DNA of 64,000 bases, taken from positions 1-64,000 of the forward strand of contig JAJEKV010000468.1 of NCBI GenBank assembly GCA_021234155.1, read 5' to 3'. Positions 11,329 through 23,106 of this stretch are shown here, one piece after another (positions within the stretch are counted from its first letter, which is position 1; each line of letters opens with the position of its first letter). The position numbers and the translations under genes were made by a program. The notes beneath the pieces are model-generated. The model had not been told where the DNA came from. It saw nothing but the letters and a program-made list of their open reading frames with translations, and searched no databases. The stretch comes from Isoetes taiwanensis. Lineage: Eukaryota; Streptophyta; Lycopodiopsida; Isoetales; Isoetaceae.

Positions 11329-14300
11329 CTAGGATGGGTCCTATGATAGGCATATCTTGGCCGATAGAAGAGGAACAAACTAAAAACTACTCAAAGATGG
11401 AAACCGAAAGGAAGAGAAGCTAAAAAGAGAAATATAGTATAAAGAAAGGGAGAAACGAAGTCTACAAGGTCGAAAAAAAGAATGCATAGATAAGGCTGAC
11501 AAGAATCGGTAAAAACGAAGGAAGAGGAAACTAAGAAAAATGGAGGAAAAAGGGGATAAAGAGAAGACAGAGACAAAGGAACAATGAAGAAGCAAATAAG
11601 AGCAAGTAATGTCGGAATGAAAACAATGGAATGAATAAAAATGGAGGAGAACACGATGGAGGAAATGCTATGAGGGATGGAAACGGGAACAAAAGAATGA
11701 AGAAGACAATGGAATAGTGCCATAAGAGATGAGGGAAGGAACTTATGGGACAATAGCAGATAGAGCCACGAACATGATGTCATCGTCAAAGTAACGATCT
11801 CAAATGACTAATGTCCAATAAATACTACACTAACAAAGAAACTATAAAAGCAAACTATCCTAACTAGCAATAGAAAAGGAGCAAGAAGACAAAGAAACCA
11901 AAGAAGGAACCAATGTGACTAATATAGTAATAATGTCACTAGAGTTAAACGGAACAATAAGCTAAAGAAAAGAAATTAAGGAAACAATGCAAACACAACC
12001 AAATAGAGAAATGATATTAAATGGAGCTACCGAGAAAATGAGGAGTGTATAGCAAATGGAGCGCACCAAACCCATAATGAAGCATGTAGAATCTAAAGGA
12101 ACAAAGAAAGGGGGGAACGAGTCTACAAAGGTCACTGCAACAAAATAGAATGCACAAATGAAGCTGATGGGACACATGGAACAAGTGGAGTGAATTCACA
12201 AATAGAGACAACAAAGGATCAATGCGAAAGACATCGAAACAAACACCCAAGTGACCCAAGTGACCCATTATAAAAACCTAGAAACAAACAATCGGCTGAT
12301 AGACTGGAACAAATGGAGATAAAGGCACCAAGTACTTGGAAAAAGGGAAAATATGGCAAAAAGATGAGCAAAGGAGGGAAAAAAGCACATTTAGATAATG
12401 AAGCAATGGCAAATGGATGGATTAGAATAGCAAAAACATGTCCAGGGAATACAGAATAACTGGAATGATGATATCAAGAAAAGAAACAGAACCTAGAGCA
12501 AAAAGGACAACTGTGATAAACCGGACTAAGCATAAAAAATGTTTGCGCACTTGGCAAATGTGCACAACTCGCAGTTAGAAGCATAGGAAAGTTATGCGAA
12601 ACAACGACATAAAAAGGAGCTAGAGGTACCAACCACGAGTAAATGGCACAAAGGGATCAATATCTATGCGAAACAAAAGTTAAACTGAAGCAAAGGACTA
12701 AATGTGGCATGCAAAAGGATCAAAAGAACTTATGAAAGTATAAGGAAAAAATGCCATAGGGACAATGGGTTAATGAAACAATGTCATGAACAAGAACTTA
12801 CCAAGTAAAAGGACAAAACTAGAACCCATATGGCCAATTGGAATAGTTGCACAACTGGCACCGAGACGAGAAAGCTACTGGCGAAATGCTAGAGGTAACA
12901 TCAGATGTCCATACAAAGGTACGCTGATTGGAACAACAAAACCACAAACAATATACATGATATCCTATGCATGGATCAAAGATCAAATGAAACAAATGAG
13001 TTATAATGCTAAAACGGATTAGAGAAGCAGAATGCATTAGCTAAAACCAGATACGCACATGTACAAAGCCTAAAGTACAACAAAAAGCCATGTAGTACAA
13101 GGATTATCTACCTGATGCATATGACCAAAATATGCATTAAACTAACTGTGTTGAATGTTGAAGGCCAAAAGGACCTAAATGAACGAAACTACAAAAGAAT
13201 TGACGAAGAGAAAATATGTAATGCCAATATCACCCACCAAATAATAGGAGGAGGAAGGTGCACAAAAGCCAATGGGATGAAATGGAAAAATGAACATGGC
13301 ATAGGTTGAATTAGAAAATGGACAGTGACAACCCATCGGCAACATAAAATAAAGAAAACAAGGGTATGCCCCACTGGAACATCAGAAGAAATGGGATAGA
13401 AAAAATGAACTAGATCAGCAAAGTGCACGTGGGTGTTGAACAACATATCGATAAAGCAATATGCGTACCATGAACAAATGTAACAACATACCATAATGAA
13501 CGTACAAACGCCCATCAAGAGAAACAAACTCAATCAATCATATGTAGATATGGGGAACGATGAGAAACACAGTTGCCAATGAGACAAGACCTCCCTCAAC
13601 AAAAAGAACCAAGCTGACATTGGGGACAAGAATATCCTAAACAAGACAACGGGAGCAAAGCATAGGAAAGGAACAACGAAGTGCAAAACAATCAACAAAA
13701 AAGGAACCGGAGAAGAATGGGGTAATCAAAACAAAATGAACACATACAAAAATAATAGGCCAATGGAGCAAGTAGACAAATAGGATATGGGAGCAAAAGG
13801 TACAAATGAAACAAATAGGGGCACATGGAAAAAATGGAAGAAACAAGACAAATGGAAGAAACACAAAATCTGTAGGCCAAAAGGGCAAAAAGAGCAAACG
13901 CAATGAATGAACTGAAGATACAAAAACATGCCAATGCACCAGACAGACGAATAAGATAAGGGAACTAATGGAACAAATCCAACAAGTGGAGGTAGATAGA
14001 ACAACCAAGGGAAAACAAGACAAATGGAACAAATACGAAAATGTAAGCTAAAGGAGCAGGTAAAGTATCTATCATACCCAACAAAAGAACATAACACATA
14101 TACAATTTGGCTAAAGGGCCACTGATGTAAAAAAGGTTGGATGCCACGAGACACCTATGGTAGAGATAAAAGCAAACGATGCAAACAAGATAGATGCAAA
14201 AAAAGGAGGAGAGAGAGAAAAACTTTTAAAGGAGCAAACGAAGTAAAAAGGGGTACGATGATAAAAAGAATACGTGAGACTGTGAGACGATAGACACTCA

Positions 14301-16338
14301 GGTGACCCAGGAGAAAGCAGAAGTGTAAGTGAGCAAGGTGAAAAAAGAACACGTCAAGAAAATGCGAAAATAAGACCCATGGGATCACACTTCTAAACCA
14401 TGGTGATGATACAAACTAAATGGTTATCGAGACAATGAAAAAGATCTGCATACAAGGGATAATGCCCTCAAAGATGACGGGCCAAACCAATCCTAAATAC
14501 CATTGCAAAATACTTATGAAATTTGATGGGACCATGCAATGTCAACAACACTTACCATGCTTAATACCAGCAAATGGCCCAAAGCAAAACGAGGCATATC
14601 AAATCCATACTGTGCTAGATAACCACATCCACAAATAAGAAATAAGCGTCAAATGCTGAATCCAACCAATAAAATGACCTAAAGAGCCCAACTAGACATT
14701 GTGAAAAACATGACTTCCATATGAATGCATCATAATCACACAAGTCCAAGAATGAACTAGTAAGCCAAAAGATAAAAATAACAAGTCAACCGCTGACATC
14801 AAACGCATGTAAAGTGTTAGCTAACTGCTACCACAATGAATTGCTACCACAATGAATTAGAAAGTGTTCAGTGTTGAATCCAACCAACAAATATATGAAG
14901 AGCCCGACCAGAAGATGTTAGAAACAAAGTGGAAAACATGGCTTCCATACCCCCGGCATTACAACGGCAAAAGAAGAACATGGAAGGACACGAACCTGTA
15001 TCTGTGAAGCCAAGTCCCTGCAACAAGCCAACCCCACTAATATGAAATAAGTCTTAAACATTCAGCTTTTTACAAAACGCGATATAGGGAGAGAAAGAAA
15101 TCGTCTAGTTAGTCCTGGTCCTGTTGTAGATGCCGGAACTCAGAGCCGACTTTTGCATGCGCTTGCACTGAGCGTCTGTCCCAAAGCACAAAATATCGCC
15201 AATAACGCTCTTTCGATGACAGAAAACTCCGTGTACTAATAAGCATCAGATCCAGAAAATGAGATAATATTGCACGCAATCTACTTACATAATCAAATTA
15301 GGAACACGACACTTCCTCAAATGAAATACAAGGCAAACACATCCCGATGGCAGACTTATTATGCTTTGGGCTAATCAGAGAGAGGTTATGCCGGAGTTGA
15401 GAAACTCTGTAGACAATGTACATGGGGAAAGACAAACTAGCTGAAGACCGAATCATAAAATTTGCTCCCTAATGGGAAAGCTTGAAACCCAAGGAATGCC
15501 GCAAGAATAAACCGGAAAGAAAAGACGAAGAGGCAGGCAGGCAAACTAAAAGAAGGATGCAGAACACATATTAACAAAAAATTCAAAAGAAAAGATTAAA
15601 AGCGGACTCAGGAGAACAAAACGCAGGTATCCAAGTATAGACATAAGGGAAGCATGCAGCAAAGATCTCGTGAGAGTATAGCCAGGGTGAAAACTAAGCA
15701 ACTCCCAAGTGCCTTAACGGGTGCAGAAATCCAAATTGAGAGCTAGGATCACACCTTAATTGATCAAGAACTTGAAAGTTAGAATACCGATTGATCAAAA
15801 CCTCGGGCTGGATATGGCCAAGTCTTCAGGGAGGAACGGAATCACGGTTCTGAGACTACTGCAACAAAGGAATGTGAGAAAAATGTGAGAAGCTCCTGCG
15901 AAAACTTGGAGGATCCTTTGGTCCTGGCAGAAAAGCTACATCCATCATGCTCCAACGGCAATTAAAGCCCAAGTCTCCAACCGCAATTTGAACCCAGGTC
16001 TCTCTGTCACTATGAACAACACTGCCAATACACTATATTATGGGATTAGATATATTGAAACCTCAATCGATATGAGAAGGTCTGTATGCACATGGGCCGC
16101 CCGACTCCAAGCCTGTTCCTGCGACCTTATAGCCAACGAAAATCAGGATGGAAAATCATAATTGCAACAAATTGAAGAAAGAAATTCAACAAAAGAACCG
16201 AGTTCTTCTGAAGAAAAGCTATGACATGATTTTCCAGAGATACAGGTCGTCTAAAGCTGGAATGTATTTTGAACAAAGCAATATACTCAAACAGGATAAT
16301 TATCTCTGGGACTTACCATCGGAGTTTCGCAGCAGCAG
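11329..16338. repeat. Purine-rich non-coding repeat, copy B
   Basis: From about 12206 this matches positions 1-4201 in order and orientation. The part before 12206 has the same composition and probably matches sequence left of the window. No gene is supported; long minus-strand frames reflect the T-poor plus strand. It starts with a short LINE-like piece (11329-11360) and ends in gcaggaggg immediately before a copia LTR. Confidence 0.75.
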
Positions 16339-16343
16339 GAGGG

Positions 16344-16579
16344 TGTTGCTAAAGTAAAAAACACAGTAGATCAAGAGCGTAGAAGAAAGCAAGAACCAGG
16401 AAACTTTGAATTGCTTTTGGTGAGTCTACAAGCGGATCTGCCCTGCCTTATATCATGGCAGCAACGGCTAGATCGGAACAATGATGTAAATCTACAACAA
16501 CTTCTAAATTTGGAACTAAGAACTAACTAATAGATGACAGATGTCAGGCATCTTGTTTCTGTTGGTTCGTTTCACAACA
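16344..16579 (-). repeat. 3' LTR of copia copy B
   Basis: 236 bp with TGTTG...CAACA ends. It differs from the 5' LTR at gcgtag versus gcatag and at ctaatag versus ctaacag. The adjacent inner sequence is the polypurine tract, which fixes this as the 3' LTR. Confidence 0.95.
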
Positions 16580-16588
16580 TCCCCACTC
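16580..16588 (-). promoter_or_regulatory. Polypurine tract of copia copy B
   Basis: On the minus strand GAGTGGGGA lies directly against the TGTTG start of the 3' LTR, the expected place for plus-strand DNA priming. The stop codon of the pol frame overlaps it. Confidence 0.8.
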
Positions 16589-19500
16589 AAGATGCCTGAC
16601 TTAGCTCTGAACATGATGATGTCCCCACTTCAGAGCTAAGCACACCAATTTGGTGAAGAAACTTACTCAGTTTGATGTGAGAGAGTGCCTTCGTGAACAT
16701 ATCAGCAGGCATGGAATTAGTGCTGCAGTAAGCCAATCGAATCTGCTGAGTCTCCACAAGATGGCACACAAAATGATACCTCAGCTCAATGTGCTTCATA
16801 CGGCGATGGTGAACAGGATTTTTGCTCATGGCAAGAGCTCCTTGATTGTCTGAATAGAGAAGAAGACCGTTGGAAGAAGGCATGCCAATGTCGGTGCATA
16901 AGCGATTGAGCCAGACTGATTCCTGAGCTGCATGAGACAAGGCAACATACTCCGCCTCAGTAGAGGACATGGCAACGCAGGTCTGCTTACAACTGCTCCA
17001 GGTGATTGCACCACCAGCAAAGATAAAGACATATCCAGATGTGGATTTTCGGTCGGATTGATTGCCAGCCCAATCTGCATCAGAGAAACCTACGGGAGAG
17101 GGATCCCCACTTGCCTGATAGATAATTCCAAGATGAAGTGTGCCAGAGATATATTTCAAGACACGTTTAAGACTGAGACAATGAGTGTCAAGAGGGTTTT
17201 GATTGAACTGAGATAGTTTGCACAAGGGAAAGGCCAAATCTGGACGGGTGCAAATGGCAGCATAATTGATCATGCCCAGCAGATTAAGATATCGATCCTG
17301 GATAGGCAGAAGACCAGCAGAGCAAGGAGGAGAGTCTTTGGAAAGAGGAAGACCAGGATCAAGAGGGGTATTGGCAGGATGGCACAGATCAAGGTGACAC
17401 TGATGAATGAGATCTTGGAGGTATTTTTGCTGGGAAAGGATTAAGGTGTGAGAGACAGGATCTTGGATAATCTGCATGCCAAGGAAGTAGTGAGCCAGAC
17501 CGAGATCCTTCATCTTAAATTCAGCACTAAGAGAGGCCTTGAAACTAGTAAGGGCTTCCATGGACTCTGCAATAAGGAGTAAATCATCAACGTAGACAAG
17601 CACATAAAAAGGAGAGGGAGCTAATTTAAGATACAGACTGGGATCAGCACTGCTGGGCTGGAATTGTAGTTGAAGAAGAGTATTATGAAGGCGAGCATAC
17701 CAGGCCCGGGGAGCTTGGCGCAGACCATACAAAGCTTTATGAAGACGGCAGACATGAGAGGGAAATTTGGAGTCAACAAAGCCAGGCGGTTGGGCAATAT
17801 AGACTTCTTCAGTGAGAGGACCATTGAGGAAGGCATTGGCAACATCCATTTGATGAATATGATAGTGTTTCTGAGTGGCATAGGCCAGAAGCATGCGAAT
17901 GGAGGAAATGCGAGCGACAGGAGCATATGTTTCATCGAAGTCGATGCCATGAGTCTGGTTGTAGCCTTTGGCAACAAGTCTGGCTTTAAAGCGGTCAATG
18001 GAGCCATCGGAGTGATACTTGATTTTGTAAACCCATTTTGTACCAATGACAGGCTGATGTGAAGGAGGAGGAACGAGACTCCAGGTGTGGCATTCAGCAA
18101 TAGATTGGAGTTCAGTGTGCATGGCTTGAAGCCACTGTTCACGCCAGGGACCAGTAGAGGCTTCATGAAAGGTGAGAGGTTCAAAAGGGGTATCCTGTGC
18201 AACCATAGAGTAATCTTGAGTCCAGGAAGGAGGCTTTCGATTGCGAACAGGCTGAGATTCATCAGAGGGACCTGGAGGTGGTAGTGGTGGGAGATTAGAG
18301 GGAGGTTCTATTGAGGGAGAGGAGGTAGCCAGTGAGGGAACATCAGAGAGGGGAGGTGGCAATGGATCAGCGGGTGCATCTATAGGAAACTGAAGTGTAA
18401 GAGTGGGAGGAGGAAGATTGGGAATATGGCATTTACAGGTCTCATGAAATTGAACATGACAAGAGAGGAGCAGACGATGGGTAGTGATATCAAATAGACG
18501 ATAGGCCTTGCGAGTATCAGAGTAACCAAGAAGCATGGCAGGGCGAGATCTGGCTGTCAATTTGGATTGAGGATTCTGATACACATAACACTGGCAGCCA
18601 AAGACACGTAGATGATGTAAGGTGACAGATTTTTGGAGCCAAACTTCTTCAGGCAACTGTTGTTGAAGAGCAGAATGGGGAGCACGATTGTTGATGATTG
18701 TTGATGTAGACAGCGGTGGCAATAGCTTCTGCCCAGAACCGATGATGGACATCCATGGAGAGGAGCATAGTGCGAGCCATGTCCAGCAGGGTACGATTGA
18801 GGCGTTCAGCTCTCCCATTTTGTTCTGGAGTGTAAGAGGTGGTGAGTTCCCTGCGAATACCAAGATTAGTGCAGAAGGAATTGAAAGGACCAGAGAAAAA
18901 CTCTCCGCCTCCATCACTGCGCAAAGTAACAAGTCTGGAGTTGGTGAAACGTTCTGCTTCAGCATGAAAGATGCGGAACTGATCAAATGCTTCATCTTTA
19001 GTGCGAAGAAAATAGACTGTCGCCCTCCTGCTAAAGTCATCCAAGAATGTAAGTATATATCTGTAACCTCCAAAGGAGGGCGGAGAAATTGGTCCACATA
19101 AATCAGTGTGGACTAATTCAAGTCTGGTGCGTGCATGAGAATTGGAATGAGGAAAGGAAGCTCGAATGAGTTTGCCTTGAAGACAATCATGACAGGGATC
19201 CGGCTTCTCTGTAAGCGGTGGCAGATGACCATGAGACACCAAAGATTGTAGACGATGCTTTCCAATATGTCCCAAACGCTTATGCCATAGAGTATAGCTG
19301 TCAGGAGTAGAAGTCACATAGTTGGCTTGATCTGTCTGCTGGAAGGAAGGAATAGAGAGAGGGAATAGATTGCCTTGTCTACAACCAATCAATAGGGAAG
19401 GGCAATTGGGCAATTGAATAAGGCATGTGTCCTTGTTAAAGAGGACTAAGTAACCAGCATCCACAATTTGACTGACGGAGAGCAAATTTTGTTTGACACC

Positions 19501-20738
19501 AAGCACATGCAGAACATCAAAGATGCGTTGAGTAGAATGATCAGGAAGTGTAAAGGCAACAGAGCCAACTCCAAGAACAGTTTGTTCAGAGGCATCTCCT
19601 AGACGCACAGTGTGATGAGAGACAGAGGGAGTATACTGCGAGAAAACGGATCGAAAGGGAGTCATATGTGACGTTGCCCCAGAATCTAGGTACCAGATGC
19701 TAGCCGATGAAGACACAGGAGAACAAACAGTCATAAAAAGAGAATCTTGAAGAGTGAATGGGTGAGGGCAATCTGTGGCTGGAAGGGGAGCAAAACCAGG
19801 AGGATGGGAGGAGGAAAAAGTCGGAAGATTCTGGGCGAGAGCGGCCATGTGAAAAGGTGCAGCTAAAGGTGGACGTGCAGAAAGAATAGGTTGAGAGGAA
19901 TTAATAGGACGTTGAACGGATGGTGTGGGATTGACAGAAGGAATGGATGGTGGAGGATGAAAAGGAGCAGATGGAGAGGGAGGAGGCGGCAACAAAGGGA
20001 TGGTCACAGGAATTGGTGTATGGCATTCACGAGCATAGTGTCCTGTTTGCGCACAACGAAAGCATCGAATTGAACTGCGAGGCTTCTTGAATGCTCCTTT
20101 CAATTTATCTTGATGGGTTAGCAGCACATCATCCTCAGTAATCTTGGAGAATTTAGATTTTCGCAGAGCTTCATTTCTGACTCGAGTCACAACATCCTCA
20201 AATTTATAGGCAGTGAGAGAACTCTCAATCGTGATGACAAGAGTTTCAAAACTGCGTGGAAGACTGTTGAGCAGAGTTTGGGATTTATCTTCATCTCGAA
20301 TGGGCTCTCCAATTTCGTGGAGTTCATCAAACAGACTTTTCATCTTGGAAATATGCTCATCCACAGAGTCCCCTTCAAGAAGCATGAGATCAGCAAGTTT
20401 CTTCTTGACATAACGGCGATTGGCAGCATCAGAGGCAGCATAGCGATTGATGAGTGTTTGCCAGATTTCAGAAGCTGTACCACAGCTTTTAACAAGACGA
20501 GCAGCAACATCTCCCAGTCCAAGGCAGATCAGCAGCTTGGCTTTGTCCTCCTTAGCCTTGGAGGTATCTGATAAATCAAGAGCAAGCCCATCTGCAGGGC
20601 AAACAACGTCCCATAATCCTCTCTCCTTGAGCCGATCATTTCCATTCTCCATTTCCACAACTGGAAATCCTTTTCTTCAAACCTTTCAACTAGTTTTAAA
20701 TCCATGCTGGAGGAAACAAGGGTGCCAGAAGGTGCCAT
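16587..20738 (-). pseudogene. Copia Gag-Pol polyprotein, two frameshifts
   Basis: The likely start is the ATG at 20736-20738, just after a run of A. Domains in order: Gag (RFEEKDFQLWKW, then ISKMKSLFDELHEIGEPI) with CCHC knuckle CFRCAQTGHYAREC; protease WYLDSGATSHMT; GAG-pre-integrase LWHKRLGHIGKHRL with CHDCLQGK; integrase DDE residues in HTDLCGPIS, LRSDGGGEF and PEQNGRAERLNR; RT from KWVYKIKYHSDGSIDRFKAR with LVYVDDLLLIA; RNase H with SDADWAG and STEAEYVAL. The frame changes near 20640, where one base seems to be missing at a would-be CAG site. It changes again near 18690, where atcaacaatc (minus strand) is tandemly duplicated. The second break is shared with copy A. All catalytic motifs are otherwise present, but no single frame reads through. 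Confidence 0.92.
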
Positions 20739-20863
20739 AATCAGGAAAGAAAGAGTTTTTTTTTTTTTTTTTTTTTTTTGATATGGAGCAACGAAAGAAA
20801 CGAGAGTGATGGATATCACAGAAGGAAAGAAAGCGAAATTGCAGATTCAAGCAGAAACATGGA

Positions 20864-20877
20864 GTGGGCCCATAACC
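20864..20877 (-). promoter_or_regulatory. Primer binding site, tRNA-iMet anticodon-arm type
   Basis: The plus strand reads gtgggcccataacc directly against the 5' LTR. As I recall the plant initiator tRNA-Met, this equals its anticodon arm and not the acceptor end. That is the arrangement known from Drosophila copia, which primes with a 5' half of tRNA-iMet. The usual TGGTATCAGAGC site is absent here. Confidence 0.7.
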
Positions 20878-21113
20878 TGTTGCTAAAGTAAAAAACACAG
20901 TAGATCAAGAGCATAGAAGAAAGCAAGAACCAGGAAACTTTGAATTGCTTTTGGTGAGTCTACAAGCGGATCTGCCCTGCCTTATATCATGGCAGCAACG
21001 GCTAGATCGGAACAATGATGTAAATCTACAACAACTTCTAAATTTGGAACTAAGAACTAACTAACAGATGACAGATGTCAGGCATCTTGTTTCTGTTGGT
21101 TCGTTTCACAACA
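20878..21113 (-). repeat. 5' LTR of copia copy B
   Basis: 236 bp with TGTTG...CAACA ends, followed by target duplication gaggg at 21114-21118. It is the promoter-bearing LTR because the PBS lies on its inner side. Confidence 0.95.
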
Positions 21114-21118
21114 GAGGG

Positions 21119-21458
21119 AGCATGGGATGGGAACCCACAACTGGCCATCATATAGATGGCAAAATCCTCTTATCTTTTGCGATTTGAAAAGCATGTCTAC
21201 TGTCAGTTCTAGGCGCCGAATCAAAGACATAGATCGGTACATCTTGAGAAGCTCTTCTTTGGTGGTTTCAACATGAAGAGATGGTCCTTGTTCGAGTTGG
21301 TGCAGCAAAACGGGAGGACAAATTTCGACAGGGACTTTGGCATCCGTTCTACTTCCAAACAAGCACGAATTTAAAGACAAGCACCTGGTCCCATCCTGTC
21401 GCTTCAAGCATCTGATGAAACCATCCGATACAGAAACCATCCGATGAAAAAGGAACAA
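21119..21458 (-). pseudogene. Pyruvate dehydrogenase E1-alpha N-terminal fragment
   Basis: The minus strand encodes about 100 residues resembling the N-terminal part of mitochondrial pyruvate dehydrogenase E1 alpha, the TPP-dependent decarboxylase subunit. Recognisable parts are SLHVETTKEELLKMYRSMSL and RRLELTVDMLFKSQKIRGFC followed by HLYDGQ. That motif normally continues with the conserved EA(V/C)AVG region, which is absent. After DGQ the sequence runs into what may be an intron and then the copia target site at 21118. A presequence is not clear. No other E1-alpha exon is seen in the window, so this is a fragment, either captured or left when the rest of a gene was lost. Confidence 0.75.
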
Positions 21459-21565
21459 GCAAAACTAAGTCTTACCTAAGTCTTACCTAGTGTAAACTTG
21501 CGGCCTCAAGCATACCTCATATACCGCCCACTTTATTGGCTCCCGAAATTGGGTCAAACCGCCAA

Positions 21566-22640
21566 GCGGGTTCGCCCAAGCGAACCCCATGGATTCGCTC
21601 AGGCGAACCCGTTATGTTGACGTGGCGCTGAGGTGGCGCTACCCACCGGGTTCGCCCAAGCGAACCCGAACCTGTAAGCGGGAGTCGCGATCCGAGCGGT
21701 GGGGGCCAGTGCAGCCAGTACGGGGTGCCCAGAACCCACCGGGTTCGCCTGGGCGAACCCCAGGTCAAATCAGCACCGTGGGTGGGTGGCGCGCTGTTCT
21801 AAAGGAAGGTAGGGTTAGCTATGCCGGAGTTGTTTGCCTTTGTTGCAATGCTATTTTTTTCTTTAGCGGCTTTTGAGCTCCATGCTTGGAAGTAAGGCCA
21901 AACCCTGTTGCTAATATGTTTCTTCGTGGTGGCGGATTTCATTAGCCGCTTGTGAAGCAAAAGCTTTTCTTAAAAAAAAATGGTGCGAATTCTAGGGTTT
22001 TAGCTAGGGATTCGAACGAAGCCGTGGTTGATAAACTAGGAAGCGGAAAGCGAGGAATCTGAATTTGATGAAATGGAGAAATCAGAAAATCTTGATGCCG
22101 GTTTTGGAAACTTTTCGCGCAGAAGTGGTTGATCCGGTCATAAAAAAAAGCGAACATCTCGCAAGAGCAAATATAAAAAGCATTCTCGGGGAAATCTGCG
22201 ATATCGGATGTCATAATGAGGGAAGTGCAAAAATTGGAGCCGGATGAGAAAAAACGAGCTTAGATCGAAAAGCACGAGAAGATTGAGTATAGACAATACT
22301 GAGGATTATTGTGCGTTTGTGGAGCGGGGGAATTTAGTTATCTCGCGAAATTTGCCCTTGGTCTTCCATCCGGCCATGCGCTTTACGCCGCCACCCACCC
22401 ACTTTGGGTTCGCTTAAAAGCGAACCTGGGGCCCGCCTCGTTTAGAGCCCCTGCCACCCCGCCCTCGCTGATCCGACCCGGCTGCCCGATTCGCTTGGCT
22501 TAACTCGGTTCGGGTTCGCTTGGGCGGGAACTTCGGTTAGGCGGTGCCGCCAGGCGCCCGCGTCTACATAAGGGGGGGCCTGGCCGAATCCACAGGGGTT
22601 AAGCTTAAGCGAATTTCCTGGGTTCGCCGGAGGCGAACCG
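21566..22640. repeat. Cluster of GC-rich palindromes (GGGTTCGC...GCGAACCC)
   Basis: At least seven short inverted repeats with 7-8 bp arms and 4-6 base loops lie in 1.1 kb: 21568-21587 (GGGTTCGCCCAAGCGAACCC), 21591-21610, 21648-21667, 21741-21760, 22406-22426, 22512-22530 (imperfect) and 22621-22639. Arms are conserved while loops vary (ccaa, tcag, ctgg, ttaaaa, cggag). The intervening sequence is GC-rich, unlike the AT-rich neighbourhood. No convincing coding frame is seen here or in 22641-22943. Confidence 0.8.
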
Positions 22641-22943
22641 GCGCTCTCGAACTCAATTTCGGGAGCCGATCGAAGCACCGCTCATATACCCCTCTAACGA
22701 AAAAGCCCAGATGGGAAGAATCCACAAAGCGCCAAGAAAGATGCACCAAAAGCCGCTTTGCAACCGAACCTCAAAAGAGCCTGTTGCCGGAATCACCGTG
22801 ACAGAAGCACCAGAAACCCTCGTCATGTGCAACTAGCAACGAATTCGATAAAGATAGGAAGTAAACTTAGAAGCTGATCGGACAGAGGATGAAGCTGAAC
22901 CAGAAGAACCAGTGGGATAGCATCCTAAGAGTAGAGACTAGAA

Positions 22944-23106
22944 TCGCTGAAACTGATAGGATAGAGAAGAAGGAGAAATCTAGCTCAAGAGAACGCCGAT
23001 GATAGAACAATGAAGAGAGGCTGAATAAATAGGATGAGTGACAAAGGGACGTCCCCATCCAAGGAATGTCGGTTCTATTGCTGTCGCAATAGAACCGTGG
23101 CATTAT
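22944..23106. repeat. Repeat X, copy 2, with perfect hairpin
   Basis: Matches 11145-11328. It contains a perfect 11-bp stem (23070-23080 pairing with 23087-23097) around a 6-base loop, and a weaker pairing extends outwards to aatg/catt. It is followed directly by the C-terminal half of the split LINE. Confidence 0.65.

Larger units (their letters stand above)
16344..21113 (-). mobile_element. Complete Ty1/copia LTR retrotransposon (copy B)
   Basis: A 4.77-kb minus-strand element with two 236-bp LTRs (16344-16579 and 20878-21113), which I find differ at only two positions, both transitions. The flanks carry the 5-bp target duplication gaggg (16339-16343 and 21114-21118). A purine-rich tract abuts the 3' LTR, and a PBS abuts the 5' LTR. 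Gag, protease, integrase, RT and RNase H follow in copia order. Near-identical LTRs imply a recent insertion, yet the polyprotein is frameshifted twice. The element is short, and its PBS matches the middle of tRNA-iMet rather than the 3' end. Confidence 0.95.

Noticed and set aside
10350-11360. Solo LTR or complete element between the two 29-bp direct repeats
   Set aside because: The repeat is far longer than any target duplication and is itself LINE coding sequence. The enclosed block lacks TG...CA ends.
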